Origin: Orbilia blumenaviensis
Taxonomy: Eukaryota > Ascomycota > Orbiliomycetes > Orbiliales > Orbiliaceae
Length of the DNA stretch: 64,000 nt
Direction of reading: 5' to 3'
Assembly: GCA_036872755.1 (NCBI GenBank)
Contig: JAVHNS010000004.1
Location: forward strand, 1,426,001-1,490,000
The notes beneath the pieces are model-generated. The model was not told the DNA's origin and did not search any database. It was given only the letters and a program-made list of their open reading frames with translations. The position numbers were made by a program, and so were the translations under genes. This document shows, piece after piece, positions 22,803 to 32,951 of the stretch (positions are counted from its first letter, which is position 1; every line of letters starts with the position of its first letter).

Positions 22803-24197
22803 GTCATCCCGAAGGTTTCCTTGATGGTACGGTGCTACAGATTGCATGCAACTTTAGCATGGCTTGGACCTTTTTTCTTTCTTTCCCCTTCTATTCTATT
22901 ACGTCCAGCAAGGAGAATTCCGGAGTCTTTTTTAAACCTCATGATCAAAAAATGATAATAATAAATAAGAAAAAAAATAACTTGGTTTAGCATTTACAGC
23001 GGCGGCTCGGCGGCCTCGGTCCAAAAAAAAAGTGTGAATCCCCAAAATGTGCGTGCATGGGGGATATGATGTCCTACGGTAGCACCAATCAGCTTCTGTT
23101 TCTGGGGGGTTGTCTGCGTCTGGAATAGCAACATTGGACACCGATCACCGCCGTAATAGCTCGCGGCGATGGCAGGTAAGAATTCTTAATTAGATTGGAT
23201 AATGGACACATTCGCACGTTTTTATTTTTTTATTTTAAGAAAAAAGGAGTTATGGGAAAATAATAATTGAAATTTTGAATATCTTTAGATTTTAATTATT
23301 CGGATCTGGGGACTACGGTGAAAGTATGATACAAATGAAAAAAAGAAAATGATGATGCTTTGTGGAACCCGCCCTTGTAAGAAATAGCTAAAGATGAGAT
23401 GGTGATGTAGTAGCAACGCAGAGAAAGGAAACAATTGAACTGGAATAGATGGGAAAAAACCCGAAACTAAAAAGAAAGGAAAGAAAAGAGAAGAAAAGAA
23501 GAAGACATGGAAGAAATCGGTGTATGACAAAACTAAGCGGAAAGAAGAAGAAGGACAAATTCCCGTGTATGCGGAGCGATAAGAATGAAAAAAGACAAAA
23601 ACCGAAAGCCGAAAGGAAAAAAGAAGACATGACCTGAAATTCAAAGTAGAGATTATAGCGGAAAAGGCGAAAATTAGAATTAGGATCAATTGCGCCAGAA
23701 AACTCCCAATGGATTCAAAGTTTCTGATCCTCTGAAACCCATGTATGCAGTGATGTTTATTATAGTGCCAAAGGGAAAAATAAAGAAAGAAAGAAACCCC
23801 AATTGAACTCCGAGCTATGCTGGTGGTATAGGTCGCTGTTGGATGATAATAAAAAAGAAATAAAAAAAGAGGATGATATATGCCAAATCTTTTTTTTCCT
23901 TCGAAGAAGAGATATCGATCGCTCGCTCGCTGAAAAGTGCTATCAAAAATCGAAAGAAGAGGTCTTTGACATCCTTCGTTCCTCAAAATAAAGTCGTAAA
24001 AGGTTCGAATGGGGGCGAGGAAGGCATGAAATGATAGAATCGTTTCGTGCGGCCGTTAAGTTTTTTTTTTTTCTTTTCCTTTTGGGTCGGATCGTTGGAA
24101 ATATATACAATTCGAATATATTGGCTGAAAAAGCGAAGGGCGATGTCGTCAAATGTCGTCTCAGAGGTGTGGTTTGATATTCGACCGTGTATTCGAT

Positions 24198-24495
24198 TTA
24201 TTTCCAACTATCACAAGTAGGGCTGGGCAAAACTCCAACGCGACCACCAGGCGCAGGCATATGTGACGGGCAGGCATATCCAACAAGGACAACCTTCTCT
24301 TCGATAACGTGGCCTCCCATATGCTTCGAAGCACAAGCGTCGACACCGTGCTATATTTTCGTAAAGAAAATGCGTTAGTGACTGATTGCGACTTTGGATC
24401 CTTATACCCGGGTTTTTTTTGTGTGTGTATCAATTGCTTACCTGGTAAAAAACGCACTTGCAAACGGAGTATCTCTCAGTAACACGCTTGCACAT
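24198..24495 (-). CDS. Small Cys/His-rich conserved-type fungal protein (two exons)
   Basis: Exon 1 is 24495-24442 (18 codons), exon 2 is 24350-24198, giving 68 residues. The 91-nt intron has a GTAAGC donor, a TCACTAACG branch site about 26 nt before the end, and a TATAG acceptor. Exon 1 reads MCKRVTERYSVCKCVFYQ. Exon 2 begins HGVDACASKHMGGHVIEEK and continues VVLVGYACPSH. The ordered Cys/His set is Cys2, Cys12, Cys14, His19, Cys24, His32, Cys45 and His48, which suggests a small metal-binding or disulfide fold. The layout MC..V.E.Y..C.C.YY.H..D.C....GH...E..VLVGY.C resembles a widespread family of small uncharacterised fungal proteins; this is recall, not a search. No signal peptide. It is the only convincing gene in a 14-kb gene-poor stretch and is easily missed because each exon is short. 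Function unknown. Confidence 0.72.
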
Positions 24496-27400
24496 TTTTA
24501 TGTGATTTTCTTTGGAACCCTCTAAAACTGTTTTACTGGTGTTTTGGGATTGGGTTTGATGTTGGCGTCTATAAAAAGCTAGAGCTATCTAGGACTTGCT
24601 AGGAGACTCGAGGGATTGTTTTATAGATTGTTGGTATAATTAAATGAATGGGGTTCTAGTTGTATACGTAGATTGGTCGAGTGACTGATCGATCGACTGA
24701 TAGAATGAATGAGTGATTCGAAGGGAAGATGGAAGGATATTTATAAAAAAGAAGTATGAGCTCAAGGTAAATATTCCGAAACAAATCAATCGATTGAAAT
24801 ATAGCAAACAAAGATGAATCGAAAGGTCGAAAGGAAAAGTTGTTTTGAAGACAGTTGAATGTGTAGAATCGTTGTTGTTGGTGATGATGTGCCGGGAGGG
24901 AAGATATGAAACGGCGGGAGGTTGAATCATACTTATACAAAGAGATCGAATCGAATCCTACCATCCCAGACTGTCGGTACCATGTAGTTCCAATTCTAGT
25001 AATAGGGTGTGTGGTTGAACGGTGGTCATTGAGAGACCTCTAGCTGCTTTCTGCTCTCGCGTGGAGAGCAAGAGATGCTAAGCCATTGCGAATAACATCG
25101 CCAAACATGGAGAGAGGGTCCGTTGGACGCCCCGATCCATTTTGACATTTCAGACTTCCTTTTTCCAGGCTATTCCAGGGCTACCGTTTACAGGACAGAT
25201 AGAATAGGAAAAAGAAAAAAGGAAACATGAAAAGTCAAAAGTAAAGAGGTCGCCCACGGTCAGTTCAGAGGGCAAGGAAAAAGGAAAGGTGCAGGGTTGT
25301 TTCCGAGATATGATGGGGCACCGGCGTGGAAAATCCAGGAACCGTTTTGGTTTTCAATGAGATGTCATCCAGGCCACGGCCAGAGGAAGCTGTGGGTGCA
25401 GAGAGCGCAAGTACCTCTGCCGCAAGGTACAAATCCATCAGCTTGACCCGACGAATGCGGTAAAGTGGAACGCCGACAAGATTGAGCAAAATAATCCTCG
25501 TAGGCCAGGCCGGGAGACCATGCCAAACGTGGGAGGGGGATGGGCGGCCGCTCTGTCTGACTGGCCGGTGGTTGACAGAGGAAAGGCTAATAGGGACTGA
25601 GGCGGAGTGGAAGAGGAGGGTCTTGTTCGGTCGCAACAATGACCGTTAGGCGCATTTTGCTCTGGGTATCACCAACCTCACTGCGCTGCTGCACCGTGGA
25701 GGGGCTGAAAAAACAAAAAACAAAAAAAAAAAAAAAAAAAACATCATGTTAAACGGCAAAAAAAACGTCGCCCCAACCCCAAGACTGCCTCTCTCTTTTG
25801 CTTTTTGTCTCTTTTGTCTTCTTTTGTTTCTTTTTTGTTTTGTTTTGGAGAACCTTCTTTGTCATGTGCCGGGGGTAGCTTGGGTGAGCATATGTAAGTA
25901 CTTACTTCGAGTACGTATATCTGTATTGTATGTATGAAAGAATGTGTGAGTACTATACTGCACTGTCTGTATATGTGTATGGATCCATAGTAATGATAAT
26001 AATAATGTGCATGCATGTATGCTCGAGACAGGAATTGAAATTGCCTGCTCACGATACTGACACTGACACTGACGATACTGACGATAGTTACATGCCTTAC
26101 ATGGCTGCAGCTTGCTTGGCCCGAGCTAGCTAGCTTGCTTAGCTACACACTTTGCTTTTCCTCAACTGACTGAACTGACTACATTACATGTAAGTATGTA
26201 AAGCAGTACGAACAAACACCCATAATCGAGGTACTTCCTTACATACTTACATCCATCCCATACGGCGCGCTGTTGCGATACGGTGAGCAATTGAAGTAGG
26301 CTTGTCCTAATCCGTCAAAGCGCAGAGCCTAGGAAGGTTGGGGGGTATATTTTCGATTTGCTGGGTTTTAATTTGGCTGAAAGCCTATCATGGGCAGGAG
26401 TCCCATAGTTCGGTGCATGCAGGCGAGCGGGAATACCCACTGTTCAGCTCATGTTGGTCTCGATAGTAAGCTACCGATCACTCCCCATCATCCCACAATA
26501 AGACCAAGCCGGTGAGTGAACCAACCACCGAGCTGACCTCGCGTGGGGCTGGACGCACTCCTTTCTTTCTGGCTTTCTTGGTTTTTTCTAATTTTCATTC
26601 TTTCCGGCTCGTTTCCAGAATACAGGCTTGGCTTGTAGCTAGCTAACGACTCCAGACTTTTTCCCTTCATTTTTTTTTGCATTTGTTCGAGTCTGGTTCC
26701 TTGATGATGGTCTGTCCCACCACGCCAGACCAGTTAGAGACCGGAAAGAGCCAGCTCGTAGTTGGAAATTGCGAGACAAACGTGATATCGAAATAGCTAA
26801 GCTAAACTAAGGGTTCCGTGCTACATACACGACTTAGATCAAAAGGACATAGCCACTATCTCGGTTCCCCTCAGCGAGAAGGCCCTGTTTCTTGAAATAG
26901 CACCTCCCTCGGTTAGCATCCAATTGGAACCATACCTCTGGAGTTGGCAGGCTTCTGGAAGTTCCATTCCCTTGGCGTTCTGCCAAAAAAGCTCAGACTG
27001 TCATATCCAGTTGCATGCCATCCTGTACACAGGCCCATTTTGGGATAAACGATCCCGAATTTCAATTCAAGCGTCGACGCCTCCCTCTCGTCTTTTAGTG
27101 CTTTTTGGTGAAGTAGTATATACTGCGCATTTCTATGCTGCATGGACCAAGGACAGCGAGTCGGAACTACGTCGACGGCGTTTTTGCGGCAGCATCATTG
27201 GTAGAACCCAGAGGCTGGCTGAGTAATATAACAGAGAAACTGGGACATACACTCCATATTTACGCCCCTCCAAGCCTGTGACCTTACCCCAGATAGTGAA
27301 GTTATACATTCTCGCGACGTAACTGTTATATAGTTAACTGCGCAAGCGTTGTGTCCCCACTAGTGCGATCTTGATGCCTAGAGTGCTGTGCCTTCCCATC

Positions 27401-30400
27401 GGCCTCGGATTGCGTTTCCGACAGATCGAGATGATACAAACAAATGAATGCTTAAGCCATGAATGCCAAAGACGAACTTGTGCACATCATTCCAATTACG
27501 ATGATGATATGAATGACCTTTCTTTGGGTGAAATTTTGTTTTGCCTACAACGTCGAAAAGAAAAGGAATCGAGGGGGTGAGAGCCAGGGTTACGGTTACA
27601 GCGCCGCAAACCGCCTTGCAGCATAGCATAGGGCTGCATAATTACTGCAGGTAGGTCTCCTCGATGCACCGATGCGTGATGCAGATACCGGCCACCTGTG
27701 GCTTTCGATCTCGCCTATTCTATATTCCTAATTCGATCGTTGCGAGCTCTTGAGCCGGATATATCATTCTTAGAAATCGAAAGTTCGGCGCCATAGAGTC
27801 CTGGCGTCCCACAGGCGCATGCGTATGATTACCAAAATCGGGATCGTGTAACCCTTCTAAACTACATGTATACATGATATCTTTATTCCTCGTCTAGTCT
27901 TTCCGAAAGTTCCCGACGTTGGCAAAAATTGTTCTGGAAAATTGTCGCAATCGGGATGCCGACGGGGAAAAAAAAATTCAACCATATGCATAACCAGCAA
28001 AAATTTGGGCTTCACAACATTATACAACCCGAATCGAATTCGAAGCGAAGCCGCATGAAGACAAGGTCGAATTCGCGATTGCAATCTGCGAAAAACAGAG
28101 CCTCCTGACGTATTTTCGTAGCTGCTAACCAATAAAGGGGGGTATTTCCAGGCTATGGGGAAGATTTCCGTGTTTGTGTAGCACTGACAGTGTCTAGTAG
28201 AACGTCTACTTACAGCCTGTGGTGATTCTCGTCAACCTGTGTTACCATAGAAATAGGCACCTGTCAGAAAGTGTGACTATGTATACCTTGTATCTCTGTA
28301 TAAGCGCATAGCCATTTTGTATAGATAGATCTCATGAATCATTCTGATAAGTCAGGGGAAAAAGCATATACCTCAGCTATGCATGCATAAACAGAGTCCA
28401 CGTTTTTTTCTTGCTGTCAAGTATCGGGATACCAGCTGCCTGAGGACCTTGAAGTGTTTCAAAATCGCCCGTAGATCAAATCGGGCCCACCGTGGTCATC
28501 AACTAGTCTCGGTCCCAGGTCATCAACGTCGCACAAATAAGATTTGTACGGCAGCCGCCGCGTTCGAAATGGGAAAACTTTTCCACGGGGGCCGCATTGT
28601 TTCTAAAAGTCAATCCTAGGCAAATTTAGTCGAAAGGTCAAAGCAATTGCAAATACCTCTGTGATACTATGAACCCGGCTATTCAAGCTGCTTCTAACAT
28701 TGGATGCGGCTTTCCCCATAGCCTCATTTAATTTGCCGTAGTGGTTGGGCTCAAGGCCTATTAGCTCGGGCAACAAGTTTGGCTGCGTTTGTCGAATGGG
28801 GGGAGAGATCATCCCGTCCAACGGTGTACCGACACTTCCATGCGGCCCGACAACCTGGAAACGAAACCCTGCTTTGATTCATTGCTTCGACCAAGCCTGA
28901 CAGGATGGAAGGATAGCAAAGCTAATATGTAAGAGGGTATTATTGCTCATGATGCATCGACGATCAATTACTTAGGTAATTCACATAGCTGCAGCACGGG
29001 TCTGTGAACTGTCTCGTGGACACCGAATACCCGTATACATGTCCGAAGATTTGTCCGAAGACTTGTCTGGTATATTACCAAGCTGTTGCGTACGTAAGTA
29101 TGTATGACTGGAACCAGCGCAGCCCTGTGGGTTTGAGCTCCTGCCAAGCCAGCCAGCCAAACGCTTAATATCCTGAGAATTGCGAGAGCAGGCCCAGTAA
29201 ACTAAATGCTTACGTTGTATATATCGAAAGAGCATCAGATATTGCTCGCAGAAATTAAGTAATTGAGCCTAGGTGGCCTGAGAACATTCCAAGGCCCTTC
29301 ACAGCTCAGTCGAGAAAACTGGGTCACTTGTTTCATCAAATTTCTGACACCCTGGCACCACATCCTGCCTGGCTGCTACCCTTGTTAGTGTTGGAGTTTC
29401 AACCGAGGGCTTATCGAAACATTGAGTGTTGACAGAGCGAGCGAGCATTAAGAACCGATTTGCGATAACTCATGAACTCGATGATCCTGGGGTAGGCTTC
29501 AAAGACAAATATCATTTCGGCGATATTATTTTTACCAGCTATCGACGAGGTTCTTGGGGTGAATTATGCCTCGCGATTGCGAATTGCCCCACATTTTGAT
29601 TTGAGAAAATCCCAGAATCGATGCTATCGACAGCCGCAGTTAGCTAATCGGATAGGCTTGGCCAAAACTCATAATGCAGACTTCTGTTTGGAAGCCCCAA
29701 AAACGGTATCTTGAATTACTTAAGCTAAAGAGTGCCTTTTGAGCCCTAGAATTGCGACGGCGGCTTCTTTCGCGCATACGGAATTGCCGAAGGGCTTTGG
29801 CTATATGACTGTTAGCTGAAAGATACATATTTTTATACTGCAAAATCGCAGGCGTCGGTGAACCTCGCATTGGTGGACGGGTAAGGGCCTCAGAAAGGAA
29901 TGGCTCCGTCGGACGAGCATCCTTGTGATCGGGTGCGTGCGCCCACGAGCATACTTCCATATGGGAGGAACCTGTTTTTTTGTAAGGGTATAAGGGGCAT
30001 ATTCAGTCTTTCCACAGCAAAATTAAAAAGAAGGGCTTCTGTTTCTATTCTTTCCCTGGGGCCACTGGAAACGACGCGAGGCTGAGCTGCATGTGCGCAG
30101 GGATCATTGGATGCCTTATGGGTATGTCGCGGCACCTCTGATTGGCTCGCCAGGTAGGGCTGAAGATTTTCAAGATGCTGCCCCAAGTTGCAACATCACA
30201 CGCGCATGTTGCTACCATCATAGTGACGACGGTCGGAAACAAATGTTGGGAGGGGAAGTTTTTCTTTCAATGGGATGACGAGAGCTCTAACGTCCCATCT
30301 TACTGAAAAAGCGGGAGACAACCAAAAAAGGACTACGGATATCAGGTAATTATTTCGTCAGGACTGGTGGCTTCGAATCTGCAAGTGCGCGACATTCTGT

Positions 30401-32951
30401 GATACCTCTTGCAGGATATCTAGCTCGCTCGCCCAACCAGGGTCTTGCACTTAATTAATTCCCCAACACAATTTAATTGCAACAACCGCAGCGGGTGGTA
30501 TGCAATGTCCATGCGATTGAACATGTTTAGGACGAGGGCTGCAGCAGCAATGCAAACACGAGTCTACCACGGGATATCTGAATAGCTAGCTGTACATGCA
30601 GGTTTTCCCAATACAGAAAAGCAAATGTTGAGGTTGGTCTTTTCTCGAGCGAATAGGCTCTTCTCCAGTCCATGTTTTCCGGGCCTGGCCCCACTTTCAA
30701 GGCGCCCTTCAGCTAACAGTTGACCCTCTTTCTCACTGATGTCTCTGGAGGGGCCACCTGAAAACCCCTAGAAGTGGAGCCTGAGAGGCCCGCTTCGATG
30801 CAGGTGCAAATGCACACAACCGATCAACTCAACATCTTCCGACGCGGCGATGGAGCTAACCCGTTAACCACTCTCTTGGGAAACTCGTTCTGAGAGTATG
30901 ATGGGCGACCGGACCGGGTTCCTTGCCATTTCAGTATAGCTGCATCCAATGGCGTTAGCAGAATCATATACCCCAAATATACTGCATATACAGCCGCAGC
31001 GACCTTACCCCTCGCGGTACTTATGCAGTCACTGTTTGGCCTTATGGTACAATTCTGTTCGTCGCTATACCAAGCTCATTATAACAAACGGTAATATTAA
31101 CTAGAATGTCAAATATGATAACCCACCCCCATTGACAGTGACTAGTCTGTCTCAGGCCGCGGGATAGACTTCCCACCTCAACTTCGACCACATTCTCTAA
31201 GACTGCGCCAGCCCAGGAATAGGAATTCAGGTACACCCGTTCCGTTAAATCCAGCCCTAGTTGACAGTTGCCTATACCCGAAATATCCACCATTTACGCC
31301 TTCGTCCTGGGGGCCCACCCTAGTAGGCTCCGGGAGGAGAACCGTCTAGTGAGAAGTACCTCCTCAGGGAGGTACTTCTTCAAAATTGTTCAGGACAACT
31401 GTTATTATATCGAAAACGGTCTAGAAGATGATACCCTGCTAACGTGGCCAAGGCTCTAGAGCGTGGGCTTTCCTTGATTTGCCTGGATTCATGGAGGGAA
31501 AACCTTTTTTTACTTCCAGCCCTGGTGTGGGTCCTTTCATATATTTTTATCCCCCATGCTCTAGTTTTTGAGAGAGGGCGCAAATCATATACTCCTTTTG
31601 ATATTAGATGATATTGTCCTAACAAGATTCAAAGCTGGTATTTCCTGCTTTGACCATCTTGCATGTACTTCTTACACCTTTGTGAGCCCGCAAGGCTCGC
31701 TAGCTGAACCCTCTTTATTCTTATCCTCACATACGGCGACTCTCCAGCTTCACAGCTTTATGACAGATTTGGCATCGGAAGGTTGAGACTCAGGTTCTCG
31801 ACCGCCCCCATACCCATAGCTTCCTTCCTCAACCAATTCCAGTGGGACCCTCTGCAGGTACATACTAAGTCCCTCTTGATCTTGCCGCTGCTAGCAAAAA
31901 AATAAATAAACCTATATGCCTCACTAGGTATTGGTAACGGTCCTAAACGAGATTATGGTTCGCCACTGTACCCCCTTCGCCAACTTTAACATTGCATTGA
32001 CAGAAATCCGCAGTGAACCCACCCGCATTCCATTCCCCTGATACTTGCAGTAGTGGAATATAGGTTCCTCGTCTCGCCATTCGTCAGAACGTCCCGAATC
32101 TATGTCGGGTAGAGATAGGTGGCGTCCTAGTGCTATACTACCGAGTTTATTACTTGGAATTGGTCATCCTATCTTTGTCTTTTCTTCTTCCCCCCGGGGT
32201 GACAGTGGTGGGTGTTGGGCTGTTCCCTCCAATCATCGTTTATGGTGGTGGTTTTCCTAATGTGCTAACTGGCCATTCCAGGATATTCCTGTGTAAACTT
32301 GGTGCATTTTGCACTTTTACCAGAACCACTTATTGATCGCCAATCACTACTTCCTTTTTTTACAAGAGGCATATTACCCCGTGGAGGTAACATGATTCAT
32401 GGTAGCTCATAAGGGGAGACGGCAGGCTTGCAGGGAGTGTTGTGGAAACTTTTCCCGTTTTTGTACGTTGCAATTTGTAGATGGGACTATCACCACGTTG
32501 TTAGCTTTCTACATTTGAAATTCCTGTTGTTGTCAACGTCACGATTTTTAAGGAGGGAAGAGTTTCTGGTAAAGACTCTTTCAGTTTTTCCCATGCAGGG
32601 AATCTAACTATTGGTTTCTATGATACATGCAGACCGAAGGCCAAAGGAAAAGATGAGGAGATGAGTGGCCAGGATAAAAAACCACTAAATAACCAAAATG
32701 AATTTCTTGCCCACGTCGCCCAGAAGAGGCCAGATGCTGCTCCACCTGTTGGGGACTCGTATTCATCCATATGCAACAGGAAACCAAAGCGGGATACTAC
32801 TGCAAGTTCCTGCAGTCCGATATCCCGCCTTCCTCCCAAAGGTACGATCAGCAGGCTTTTCATCTGTTTCAACAACTGTCCTACTCTAATAAACACCCAT
32901 AACCTGCCCGGGTAGGAGTTTTCTAAGAACCCACGGCCCTCCTACGGCCAA
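24496..32951. other. Gene-poor tract, 8.5 kb
   Basis: No convincing gene was seen. Notable content: an A tract at 25722-25741, AGCTAGCTAGCTTGCT at 26124 (identical 16-mer at 22234), recurring TAAGTA/GTATGTAAG strings (25890-26250, 29090), an 18-nt sequence at 28501-28518 repeated at 43180-43197, and a perfect 12-bp inverted repeat at 31352-31379. Short open frames of 60-125 codons occur on both strands but lack family motifs. A short frame at 32661-32915 (84 codons, plus strand) converges on the ligase gene and could be its downstream neighbour or noise. Confidence 0.55.
31352..31379. repeat. Perfect 12-bp inverted repeat with a 4-nt loop
   Basis: AGAAGTACCTCC, loop TCAG, GGAGGTACTTCT. As RNA or single-stranded DNA it would form a strong hairpin. 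It lies in non-coding sequence, and no flanking terminator-like or tRNA-like context is visible. Confidence 0.8.

Larger units (their letters stand above)
18540..24197. other. Gene-poor tract, 5.7 kb
   Basis: No gene with convincing frame, splice signals or motifs was found. It contains long T/A homopolymers (18688-18713, 19459-19489, 19790-19808), a fold-back of GTATGTGTG-type sequence (about 20440-20508), a CGA/ACG trinucleotide run (22401-22428), a CTGA tetranucleotide run (22778-22802), AAGCTAGCTAGCTT at 22233, and a purine-rich plus strand at 23300-24000. Long open frames opposite the purine-rich part encode only Phe/Ser/Leu-rich low complexity and are judged spurious. Confidence 0.6.

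Noticed and set aside
23285..23986. 233-codon open frame on the minus strand, Phe/Ser/Leu-rich with apparent membrane segments
   Set aside because: It is the complement of a purine-rich low-complexity tract. Composition is explained by the pyrimidine run, no motif or splice logic is present, and the apparent membrane segments are TTT/TCT-driven.
23995..24030. AGGTTCGAATGGGG, similar to a tRNA B box
   Set aside because: No A box at the right distance and no cloverleaf could be formed.
25265..25639. 124-codon minus-strand frame in the gene desert
   Set aside because: No family motif, no splice partner, and composition similar to random frames in GC-richer intergenic DNA.
29640..30242. Overlapping minus-strand frames of 106, 98 and 65 codons
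   Set aside because: Several frames open at once points to a chance lack of stops. No motifs.
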